From: Hyphomicrobiales bacterium
Lineage (GTDB): Bacteria > Pseudomonadota > Alphaproteobacteria > Rhizobiales > Xanthobacteraceae
Assembly: GCA_016713235.1 (NCBI GenBank)
Contig: JADJPN010000001.1
Location: forward strand, 620,001-684,000
Length of the DNA stretch: 64,000 nucleotides
Direction of reading: 5' to 3'
The notes under the pieces were generated by a model that saw only the letters and a program-made list of their open reading frames with translations, searched no databases and was not told the DNA's origin. This document shows, one piece after another, positions 10,516 to 18,383 of the stretch (its first letter is position 1; every line of letters begins with the position of its first letter). The position numbers and the translations under genes were made by a program.

Positions 10516-10545
10516 CGAAAATTATAGAATGATTCCAGCGGCGCG

Positions 10546-10809
10546 TTAGCCGAGCTTCTTTACGCGCGCGGACAAACGCGAAACCGTGCGCGAAGCGGTG
10601 TTGCGATGGATCACGCCGGTCTGTGCAGCGCGCACGATCGCGGGCTCAGCCGCTTTCAACGCATCGCGTGCTATCTTGGCGTCACCGCCGGTAATCGCCT
10701 CTTCGACCTTGCGCACGAGTGTGCGCATGCGCGAGCGGCGGTTGATGTTGATCGCAGTGCGGCGGGCGATTTTGCGCGACGCTTTTTTCGCAGAAGTCGT
10801 ATTGGCCAT
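10546..10809 (-). CDS. rpsT: 30S ribosomal protein S20
   Basis: 87-residue, very basic, helical protein that binds 16S rRNA early in 30S assembly. The start MANTTSAKKASRK and the segments NRSRMRTLVRKVE, KGVIHRNTASR-like (here TGVIHRNTASR) and SRLSARVKKLG at the end are typical of S20. Normal length, intact frame. It stands alone with its own terminator downstream and lies between the damaged enoyl-CoA hydratase gene and the candidate origin. Confidence 0.97.
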   Translation of the reverse strand: MANTTSAKKASRKIARRTAININRRSRMRTLVRKVEEAITGGDAKIARDALKAAEPAIVRAAQTGVIHRNTASRTVSRLSARVKKLG

Positions 10810-10942
10810 GCAGCCTGTACCGTAGGTTTAGTTGTTCGACAGCCGAAAGCAGCGGCAAAGGCCAGCCCCTCTCGGAGGGCGTTCCTATAGGCGGGCGCTC
10901 CAGCCCCGTCAATCAAAGAATGAGGGCGGGAATCGCTATATT

Positions 10943-11606
10943 TTACCGGTGCTTGAAAGCCGGGCGCGCGCTTCTCGACGAAGGCTTTCATGCCTTCCTT
11001 CTGGTCGTGGGTACCGAATAGCGACTGGAAGACGCGCCGCTCGAAGCGGATGCCTTCGGCAAGCGTCATCTCAAACGCGCGGTTTACGCTTTCCTTCGCC
11101 GCCATGACCGCAGGCAAGGACATGCGCGGCAATGACTTCGGCGATCTTCAGCGCTTCCTTCTGCAGGTCGGCGAGCGGCACGATGCGGGCAACGAGGCCG
11201 GCGCGCTCGGCTTCCTCCGCACCCATCATGCGGCCCGTGAGGACAAGGTCCATCGCCTTCGCCTTGCCGACCGCCTGCGTGAGCCGCTGGGTGCCGCCGG
11301 TGCAACCGCCGCGATCATCGGCTTCCTGAAACGGCCGACACGATCCCAGGCGGTGATGAAATCATCGACATAGGTCGAGGGGAACTGCAGCGGCTCCATT
11401 TCCTTGATGTCGGCGCCGGCGGCGAAGGCCTTCTCCGATCCGGTGACAAGCACGCAGCCGATATTGGCGTCGTGCTCCCAGGCGTCGAGTGCCGCGCATA
11501 TTTCGGTGACGATCTTCGCATTCAGCGCATTCAGCGCCTTCGGGCGGTTCAGGGTGATGACGCCAACGCGGCCTTTGGTTTCGACCAGGATCGTTTCATA
11601 CGCCAT
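10943..11606 (-). pseudogene. Enoyl-CoA hydratase, internally deleted and frameshifted
   Basis: The start MAYETILVETKGRVG (ATG 11606, behind a clear GGAGGA) and GSEKAFAAGADIKEM are those of crotonase-type enoyl-CoA hydratases, which hydrate trans-2-enoyl-CoA in fatty-acid beta-oxidation. After KPMIAAVA the frame breaks at about 11310 and resumes at GGTQRLTQAVGKAKAMDLVLTG. The roughly 39 residues that normally lie between, with the oxyanion-hole Gly and one catalytic Glu, are missing. Further frame changes occur at about 11130 (before MSLPAVMAAKESVNRAFE) and about 10955; the corrected end is AFKHR with TAA at 10943-10945. As sequenced it cannot encode an active enzyme. Confidence 0.82.
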
Positions 11607-11659
11607 GACATTCCTCCGTTGCAGGTCTTTGCTAACCAAGCTGGCGTGCGCCGGCAATC

Positions 11660-12564
11660 TCAGCGCTGACAGACCGGACAATAATAGGTCGAGCGGGCAT
11701 TCTGCACGATCGCCTTGATGGTCCCTTTGCAGCCGCGGGTCGGACACCTGACCCCTTCGCGATCATAGACCCGGAAGCGATGCTGAAACATGCCGAGTTC
11801 TCCATCGGTCTTCCTGTGATCCCGAAGCGAGGACCCGCCCGCCTCGATCGCGGCGGCGATCACCTTCCTGATCGCGGGACCAGGCGCTTTGCGGCGTCCG
11901 CCGGAGCGCCCTTTTTGTCCGCGAGCACGCCAGCGGGCTTCTTCGGAGAAAGATGCGCAAGATGCAGCGCCTCCGAGACATATATATTGCCAAGGCCGGC
12001 CACGATCCGCTGGTCCAGCAGCGCGGCTTTCAGGCTGGTTTTACGGCCCGCGCATTTTTGCGCGAGATAGTCCGCGCTTAGTTCCTCGCCGAGCGGCTCC
12101 GGCCCCAGGCCCCTAAACAGCGGATGATCGGCAAGCTTCGCCGTATCGCCCATCAGCATCGCGCCGAAACGGCGCGGGTCATTATAGGTAACCGTCGCGC
12201 GCGGACTCATGTGAAAGACGACGTGATCGTGGTTCGACGCCACAGAGCGCGGATACATGAACTCGCCGGGCGAGGTTTCCTCGTTGCCGAGCAGCACCCG
12301 AAACGAGCCCGACATCCCGAGGTGCATGATCAGCGTTTCATCCCGGTCGAGATCGGCGAGCAGATATTTCGCGCGGCGGCGCAGGCGCTCGATCCTGCGG
12401 CCCTTCATGCGCTCGGCGAAATGCTCCGGAAACGGCCAGCGCAAATCGGCGCGCCGCGCCTCGAGGCGCTCGACGAGCGCGCCTTCCATCACCGGCGCAA
12501 GGCCACGCCGCACAGTTTCGACTTCCGGTAATTCGGTAACGCTGTTTTCTTCAGATTTTGTCAT
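11660..12564 (-). CDS. mutM: Formamidopyrimidine-DNA glycosylase (Fpg/MutM), frameshifted
   Basis: Base-excision repair glycosylase/AP lyase for 8-oxoguanine. Seen: ELPEVETVRRGL, the LIMHLGMSGSF motif, YNDPRRFGAML, the helix-two-turn-helix region with GLGNIYVSEAL, and a C-terminal zinc finger with cysteines in RCPTRGC and YYCPVCQR. The frame changes at about 11892-11905; correction gives GRRKAPGPAIRKVIAAAI. The start is odd: active enzymes begin Met-Pro-Glu-Leu-Pro and use Pro as nucleophile, but here the codons before ELPEVE read GTT ACC, and the nearest ATG (12564) adds ten or so residues before them. The gene is divergent from ubiE. Confidence 0.88.
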
Positions 12565-12619
12565 GTGATAGCGAAAGCGCAGGGCCCGCGCTATGGTCCG
12601 GCGCATCCTACGGAACATC

Positions 12620-13381
12620 ATGACCGCCCAAGAGAATTCGACCCATTTCGGCTACCGCGACGTGCCGCTGATCGAGAAGCAGCGCATGGTCGATGACGTC
12701 TTTCATTCGGTCGCGGGCCGCTATGACCTGATGAACGACCTGATGTCGGTGGGCATGCACCGCGCCTGGAAGGATGCGCTTATTTCCAAGCTGCGTCCGC
12801 CGCTCACCGCGCAGGCATTCCATGTGCTCGATGTCGCGGGCGGCACGGGCGACATCGCATTTCGCATTGTGGCCGCCGGCGGCAGCGGCATCGAAGTCAC
12901 GGTCGCGGACATCAACGGCGACATGCTGACGGTCGGGCGCGAGCGCGCCGAAACGCGCGGCATCGATCACGTCGTACACTTTGCCGAAGTGAACGCGGAA
13001 TCGCTTAGCTTCCCGGACAAGCATTTCGACGCCGTCACCATTGCTTTCGGGATTCGCAACGTGCCGCGTATTCCGGTCGCGCTGAGGAAGATGTTCCGGG
13101 TCCTGAAGACCGGCGGGCAGTTCTTCTGCCTCGAATTTTCCAATGTCGATCTGCCGGGGCTGGACGCGATTTATGACGCCTATTCCTTCCGCGCGATTCC
13201 GGAAATCGGGCGTCTCGTCACTGGCGACCGCGAGGCCTATCAGTATCTCGTGGAATCGATCCGGAAGTTTCCCGACCGCGATGCCTTCTCGAAATTGATG
13301 GTTGAAGCCGGGTTCTCGCGCGTGCAAGCAACGCCGATGAGCGGCGGCATCGTCGCGCTGCATTCGGGCTGGAAGCTTTGA
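12620..13381 (+). CDS. ubiE: Demethylmenaquinone/ubiquinone C-methyltransferase UbiE
   Basis: 253-residue class I SAM-dependent methyltransferase that C-methylates 2-polyprenyl-6-methoxy-1,4-benzoquinol in ubiquinone biosynthesis. Signature segments: VDDVFHSVAGRYDLMNDLMS, RAWKDALI, the SAM motif VLDVAGGTGDIAFRI, DAVTIAFGIRNV, and RVLKTGGQFFCLEFS. I take ATG 12620 as start because homologs begin just before the THFGY-type segment. Its stop overlaps the TTG start of ubiB (TTGA), so the two are translationally coupled. Confidence 0.95.
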   Translation: MTAQENSTHFGYRDVPLIEKQRMVDDVFHSVAGRYDLMNDLMSVGMHRAWKDALISKLRPPLTAQAFHVLDVAGGTGDIAFRIVAAGGSGIEVTVADINGDMLTVGRERAETRGIDHVVHFAEVNAESLSFPDKHFDAVTIAFGIRNVPRIPVALRKMFRVLKTGGQFFCLEFSNVDLPGLDAIYDAYSFRAIPEIGRLVTGDREAYQYLVESIRKFPDRDAFSKLMVEAGFSRVQATPMSGGIVALHSGWKL

Positions 13382-14949
13382 ACTTGTTCTCTTCTCTCGT
13401 GCATTTTTCCCGTCTTGCCCGCGCGGGCTTCGTGTTCGCGCGCGAAGGCGTGCTTGCGCTGATCGACCCAGTGATGTTGCCGCCGGGGGCAGCCCCGCTC
13501 GTCCGCATCGCCAGGCTGCTCGAGCGGCGCGACGCCGGATCGAACGCGGTCAGGCTCGCGAAAGCGCTGACCCAGCTCGGGCCTTCATATGTGAAGCTCG
13601 GACAGTTTCTGGCGACCCGGCCGGATGTTGTCGGCGCCCAGATTTCGCGCGATCTGGAGACGCTGCAAGACAAGATGCCGCCGTTCGAGCAGGACGTCGC
13701 GGAGAAGATCATCGCCGACGCGTTCGGTAAGCCGGTATCCGAGCTGTTCGTTTCTTTTGGCGCACCGGTCGCGGCCGCCTCGATTGCGCAGGTGCACCGC
13801 GCGGAGTTGCTGAAAGACGGCGAAAAGATTCCCGTCGCGGTGAAGGTGTTGCGTCCCGGAATCGAAGCGCGATTCCGGCGCGATCTGGAAACCTTCTTCT
13901 TCGCCGCCCGCATGGCGGAGGCGCGCGATCCCGAAGCGCGGCGCCTTCGTCTGGTCGCGACCGTCGAGACCCTCGCACGCTCAATGACGATGGAGCTGGA
14001 TCTTCGCCTTGAAGCGGCAGCGCTGTCGGAGCTTGCCGAAAACACGAAAGACGATCCTGATTTTCGCGTCCCTCAAATCGAGTGGGATCGAACCGCGCAT
14101 AAAGTACTAACCACGCAATGGATCGATGGCATTCCGCTGAATGACCGCGAGCGGCTACGCGCGGAAGGCCACGATTTCGTGCGGCTTTCGAAAGTCATCA
14201 TCCAGAGCTTTCTGCGGCAGGCGATCCGGGACGGTTTTTTTCATGCCGATATGCATCCCGGCAATCTCTTCATCGACGCGAGCGGCAATCTCGTCGCGGT
14301 CGATTTCGGCATCATGGGCCGCCTCGGCTTGAAAGAGCGGCGCTTCCTCGCGGAAATCCTATACGGCTTCATCACCAAGAACTGGTACCGCACCGCCGAG
14401 ATTCATTTCGAAGCGGGCTACGTGCCTCCGCATCACTCCATCGAGGACTTTGCGCAAGCGATCCGCGCGATCGGCGAGCCGATCCACGACCGGCCCGCAC
14501 ATGAAATCTCGATGGCAAAGCTGCTGACGCTTCTCTTCGAGGTCACTTCGCTATTCGACATGCGCACGCGGCCCGAGCTGCTGCTGCTGCAAAAGACAAT
14601 GGTCGTCGTCGAAGGCGTTGCACGCACGCTCGACCCCGAGCTCGACATGTGGACCACGGCCGAACCCGTGGTGCGCGACTGGATCGAGCGTCACCTCGGC
14701 CCCATCGGCCGCATCGAAAATGCCGCGAGCGAACTTTCCGGCATCGCGCGTCTCGTTGGCGACGCACCACAATTGATGACGCGTGCGTCGGCCGCCTTCG
14801 AGCGCTTCGACGAACAGACCCGCGCAGGTCTGGTGCTTGCGCCCGAAACCGTCGAGGCGATCGGCCGGGCGGAAGCCAAACGCTGGCGCTGGGCTACGCT
14901 CGCGCTCTGGGTCATCGCCGGGCTCTTCGCGATCTGGCTGTTCGGCTAG
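13378..14949 (+). CDS. ubiB: Ubiquinone biosynthesis protein UbiB (ABC1/COQ8-like atypical kinase)
   Basis: 523-residue membrane-associated protein required for ubiquinone biosynthesis; homologs are atypical protein-kinase-like ATPases. Seen: the KxGQ motif in LGPSYVKLGQFLATRPD, the Ala-rich loop PVAAASIAQVHRA, the invariant VAVKVLRPGI lysine, HADMHPGNLF as catalytic loop, and AVDFGIMGRL as DFG-like metal site. The C-terminus has a hydrophobic helix (about residues 500-522), the usual UbiB anchor. The TTG start at 13378 overlaps the ubiE stop. The 124 bases after it hold no feature I recognise. Confidence 0.95.
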   Translation: MNLFSSLVHFSRLARAGFVFAREGVLALIDPVMLPPGAAPLVRIARLLERRDAGSNAVRLAKALTQLGPSYVKLGQFLATRPDVVGAQISRDLETLQDKMPPFEQDVAEKIIADAFGKPVSELFVSFGAPVAAASIAQVHRAELLKDGEKIPVAVKVLRPGIEARFRRDLETFFFAARMAEARDPEARRLRLVATVETLARSMTMELDLRLEAAALSELAENTKDDPDFRVPQIEWDRTAHKVLTTQWIDGIPLNDRERLRAEGHDFVRLSKVIIQSFLRQAIRDGFFHADMHPGNLFIDASGNLVAVDFGIMGRLGLKERRFLAEILYGFITKNWYRTAEIHFEAGYVPPHHSIEDFAQAIRAIGEPIHDRPAHEISMAKLLTLLFEVTSLFDMRTRPELLLLQKTMVVVEGVARTLDPELDMWTTAEPVVRDWIERHLGPIGRIENAASELSGIARLVGDAPQLMTRASAAFERFDEQTRAGLVLAPETVEAIGRAEAKRWRWATLALWVIAGLFAIWLFG

Positions 14950-15073
14950 TCCGTTCTCTTATTAACGCTGTTTCACCGGGCAATTGGCAGCGCCGTGATC
15001 CCATGCAATTATACAGACGGTTTCTGATAATTGGTCCGGTTTTCCGAAGCTGGCCCGGAGTTTTGCGTAAGTC

Positions 15074-16310
15074 ATGTCCCTTGTAAGGATGCCGCTTCAA
15101 GGCAAAAAAATACTGCTCGTCATCGCCGGCGGAATCGCGGCTTACAAAAGCCTCGACCTGATCCGGCGTTTGCGCGAGCGCGGCGCCAACGTGCGCGTGA
15201 TCATGACGCGCGCGGCGCAGGAATTCGTAACCCCGCTCGCAGTCGGCGCGGTCGCGGGCGAACGTCCCTTCACCGAGCTGTTCGATCTTTCCGCCGAATT
15301 CGACATCGGCCATATCCGGCTCGCACGCGAGCCCGATCTCGTTGTGGTCGCGCCTGCCACCGCCGACCTGATGGCGAAGATGGTGCAAGGACGTGCCGAC
15401 GATCTTGCCTCCACTGTTCTGCTCGCCACCGAACGACGCATTCTCCTGGCGCCTGCGATGAACCCCGCGATGTGGATGAACGCAGCCACGCGCCGGAATT
15501 TCGAGCGGCTGCAAGCCGACGGCATCGCTTTCATCGGCCCCGAAGCCGGCGAGATGGCGGAAAGCGGCGAGCGCGGTGTCGGCCGCATGAGCGAGCCGCT
15601 GGCAATCGTCGCAGCGGTTGAGAAAAACTTGTTCGGGCTACCCACGCGAGACGCGCTTTCCGGGAAAAAGATTCTCGTCACCTCCGGTCCCACGCGCGAG
15701 CCAATCGATCCGGTGCGCTACATCTCCAATCACTCGTCGGGAAAGCAAGGCCACGCCCTTGCGCGCATGGCGGCGCAAGCAGGTGCCGAGGTCGTGCTTG
15801 TCTCCGGTCCGGTTGCGCTTCCCGATCCTTCCGGCGTGAAAACGATTCATGTCGAGACCGCCGAGGAGATGCTGAACGCATCCGAGAATGCGCTGCCCGC
15901 CGACGCGGCAATTTTCGCAGCTGCCGTCGCCGATTGGCGCGTTTCGAAGGAAGCCGCGCAGAAAATGAAAAAGCAGGAAGGTAAGCTCCCTTCCCTTTCC
16001 TTCGCGGAGAACCCGGACATTCTTGCGACTATCTCGCGGCACTCGAATCTGCGTCCGCGGCTCGTGATCGGCTTTGCCGCCGAGACCGAAAACCTGATCG
16101 ATAACGCCCGCGTCAAGCTCAACCGGAAAGGCTGCGACTGGATCGTTGCGAATGACGTCTCCACCGGCACTTCCACCTTCGGCGGCACGTCGAACGAAGT
16201 GCATATCGTGACGGCGACCGGGGTCGAATCCCTGGCCCAGGCAAAGCAAGGAAGCGGTGGCGGCAAGCCTCGTGAGAAAAATTGCAGCAACTTTGGGCGG
16301 CACAAGATGA
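15074..16310 (+). CDS. coaBC: Bifunctional CoaBC: PPC decarboxylase / phosphopantothenate-cysteine ligase, frameshifted at the C-terminus
   Basis: Two steps of coenzyme A synthesis. The N-terminal flavin-dependent CoaC domain has VIAGGIAAYKSLDL, the FDIGHIRLAR His and PAMNPAMW. The CoaB domain has VTSGPTREPIDPVRYISNHSSGKQG, AVADW and NDVS. Near 16225-16235 one extra base shifts the frame. Reading the next frame gives SWPRQSKEAVAASLVRKIAATLGG with TGA at 16308-16310, a normal CoaBC end. Without this correction the gene would run on into dut as a false 567-residue fusion. Corrected length is about 411 residues, and TGA overlaps the dut ATG (ATGA). Confidence 0.93.
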
Positions 16311-16777
16311 GCGCTGTTTCTTTCACGCGCCTCGATCACGGCAAGGATCTTCCGGCGCCCGAATATGCGACCGCGGGCGCCGCCGGCATGGATCTCGTCG
16401 CCGCCGTTCCAGCAAGCGAGCCTTTGCAACTGCTTCCGGGAGGACGCGCAGCCGTGCCGACCGGATTGATCTTTGCGATTCCCGAAGGTTTCGAAGGTCA
16501 GGTACGCCCGCGCTCGGGGCTTGCACTCAAGAACGGCATCACGGTTCTGAACGCGCCGGGCACAATCGATTCCGATTATCGCGGCGAAGTAAAAGTTATT
16601 CTCGCCAACATGAGCGACGAGGCCTTCGAGATTTCACGCGGCATGCGCATCGCGCAAATCGTGTTCGCGCGCGTCGAGCAAATAAAACTACAAGAAGTGC
16701 AATCGTTGGACGAAACCGCGCGCGGCAGCGGCGGCTTCGGCTCCACCGGCGTTCAGTCTTCACGGAAGAGTGCATGA
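16307..16777 (+). CDS. dut: Deoxyuridine 5'-triphosphate nucleotidohydrolase
   Basis: 156-residue trimeric dUTPase that hydrolyses dUTP to dUMP and pyrophosphate, keeping uracil out of DNA. All five family motifs are present: AGAAGMDLVA, RPRSGLALKNG, NAPGTIDSDYRGE, GMRIAQIVFARV, and the C-terminal RGSGGFGSTG that closes over the active site. The start is ATG at 16307 overlapping the corrected coaBC stop by four bases. Its reading frame is the one into which the shifted coaBC frame runs. The Rrf2 gene follows after three bases. Confidence 0.96.
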   Translation: MSAVSFTRLDHGKDLPAPEYATAGAAGMDLVAAVPASEPLQLLPGGRAAVPTGLIFAIPEGFEGQVRPRSGLALKNGITVLNAPGTIDSDYRGEVKVILANMSDEAFEISRGMRIAQIVFARVEQIKLQEVQSLDETARGSGGFGSTGVQSSRKSA

Positions 16778-16780
16778 GTC

Positions 16781-17221
16781 ATGGCCCGTTTATCCGAAAA
16801 AAGCTTGCTTGCGGTCGCGGCTGTTGTCGACGTTGCCATTCACTCGCGCGGCATGCCGGTTGCGGCGAAAGCGCTGGCAGAGCGGCATAACCTGCCGCCG
16901 CGGCATCTCGAGCCGGTGTTGCAAGCGCTGGTGCACGCTGGAATTTTGAAAGGCGTGCGTGGCCCGCGCGGTGGCTATGAGCTTGCGCGTGAGCGCAGAC
17001 GCATTTCGGTCGCGGAGATTTCGCAGGTCGCGGAAAGCTCTGAGGTTGCAGGCAAGAGCAAGAAGCCCACGGTTGTCGCCAATGTGATCGCGCCGGCGCT
17101 GGCCAACGCCGAGCGTGCTTTCGAAGCCGCGCTCTCCGAGATTACCGTCGATGCGCTCTGCCGTGACGCCGAACGCGAGGGAATCGCTGAAAATCCGGCT
17201 CGCGCTGATTTTAACATATAA
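16781..17221 (+). CDS. Rrf2 family transcriptional regulator
   Basis: 146-residue regulator with the Rrf2 winged helix-turn-helix: SLLAVAAVVDVAIHSRG, VAAKALAERHNLPPRHLEPVLQALVHAGIL, and the wing GVRGPRGGYELARERRRISVAEI. The three-cysteine Fe-S cluster segment of IscR/NsrR is absent; the single Cys is near residue 127. That makes an apo, CymR-like or protein-partner mode more likely than Fe-S sensing. It sits between dut and cysK, 86 bases upstream of cysK on the same strand. By analogy with CymR, control of cysteine synthesis is a reasonable guess, not shown. Confidence 0.85.
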   Translation: MARLSEKSLLAVAAVVDVAIHSRGMPVAAKALAERHNLPPRHLEPVLQALVHAGILKGVRGPRGGYELARERRRISVAEISQVAESSEVAGKSKKPTVVANVIAPALANAERAFEAALSEITVDALCRDAEREGIAENPARADFNI

Positions 17222-17307
17222 TTCCTGTTATTATTTCTCTTTATCGACTTTAGAACGTGAATATGCTACGCCGCGCCATCAGATAATGAACGCGTGTGGA
17301 GCGAAGC

Positions 17308-18258
17308 ATGGCAAAACCGGGCCGCGGTAAAATCTTCAACTCGATCACGGAAACGATCGGCGATACGCCGCTGGTTAAACTCAAGCGGTTGCCGGAATCG
17401 CGCGGGATCAAGGCGAACATTCTCGCCAAGCTCGAATTCTTTAATCCGATCGCGTCGGTGAAAGACCGCATCGGCGTCGCGATGATCGACGCGATGGAAA
17501 AAGCCGGCGTGTTGAAGCGAGACACCGTGCTGGTCGAGCCGACGTCCGGCAATACCGGCATCGCGCTCGCGTTCGTCGCCGCCGCACGCGGCTACCGGTT
17601 GATCCTCGTAATGCCCGAATCGATGTCGCTCGAGCGGCGCAAGATGCTGTCGCTGCTCGGCGCCGAACTCGTGCTTACCGAGGCCGCGCAGGGCATGCGC
17701 GGCGCAGTCGGTAAGGCCGAGGAGATCGTCGCGCAGCTCAAGAACGCGGTCATGCCGCAACAGTTTCGCAACCTTGCGAACCCGAAGATTCACCGCGAAA
17801 CCACGGCGGAAGAAATCTGGAACGACACCGGCGGCGAGATCGACGCCTTCGTGTCCGGCGTCGGCACCGGCGGCACGATTACCGGCGTCGGCCAGGCGCT
17901 GAAGTCGCGCAGAAAATCGCTTAAAATTTTCGCGGTAGAGCCCGAGGACAGCCCGGTACTTTCCGGCGGTCAACCCGGACCGCACAAGATCCAAGACATC
18001 GGCGCGGGCTTCATTCCCGAAGTGCTCGACAGAAGCGTCATCGACGAAGTTGTCACCGTCGGAAACCAGACTGCGTTCGAAACTGCGCGGGCGCTGGCAA
18101 GGCTCGACGGCATTCCGGGCGGCATTTCTTCGGGGGCCGCGGTCGCAGCCGCGCTCGAAATCGGCGCACGGCCCGACTACGCCGGCAAGAATATCGTGGT
18201 GATCGTGCCAAGCTTCGCCGAGCGCTATCTCTCGACCGCGCTGTTCGAAGGGCTTTAG
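17308..18258 (+). CDS. cysK: Cysteine synthase A (O-acetylserine sulfhydrylase)
   Basis: 316-residue PLP-dependent enzyme that makes cysteine from O-acetylserine and sulfide. Seen: SITETIGDTPLVKL, NPIASVKDRIGVAMI with the PLP lysine, the substrate loop PTSGNTGIALAFVA, the phosphate-binding GVGTGGTITGVG, and GGISSGAAVAAAL. The start ATG 17308 has GGAG seven bases upstream; an in-frame GTG at 17296 is less likely. The last segment FAERYLSTALFEGL is the usual CysK end. The upstream neighbour is an Rrf2 regulator, a plausible local controller. Confidence 0.95.
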   Translation: MAKPGRGKIFNSITETIGDTPLVKLKRLPESRGIKANILAKLEFFNPIASVKDRIGVAMIDAMEKAGVLKRDTVLVEPTSGNTGIALAFVAAARGYRLILVMPESMSLERRKMLSLLGAELVLTEAAQGMRGAVGKAEEIVAQLKNAVMPQQFRNLANPKIHRETTAEEIWNDTGGEIDAFVSGVGTGGTITGVGQALKSRRKSLKIFAVEPEDSPVLSGGQPGPHKIQDIGAGFIPEVLDRSVIDEVVTVGNQTAFETARALARLDGIPGGISSGAAVAAALEIGARPDYAGKNIVVIVPSFAERYLSTALFEGL

Positions 18259-18383
18259 CGGCGAAAGCCCTTCTTTCCGAACTCCTCCGGGGGGTAGAGT
18301 GGCCTGATTCGTGGCCGCGGCGGCCGCGACCGCGGCCCCGCCTCTCGCGGGATACCGCGCCAAAGAGGGCGAAAAAAGCGGCA

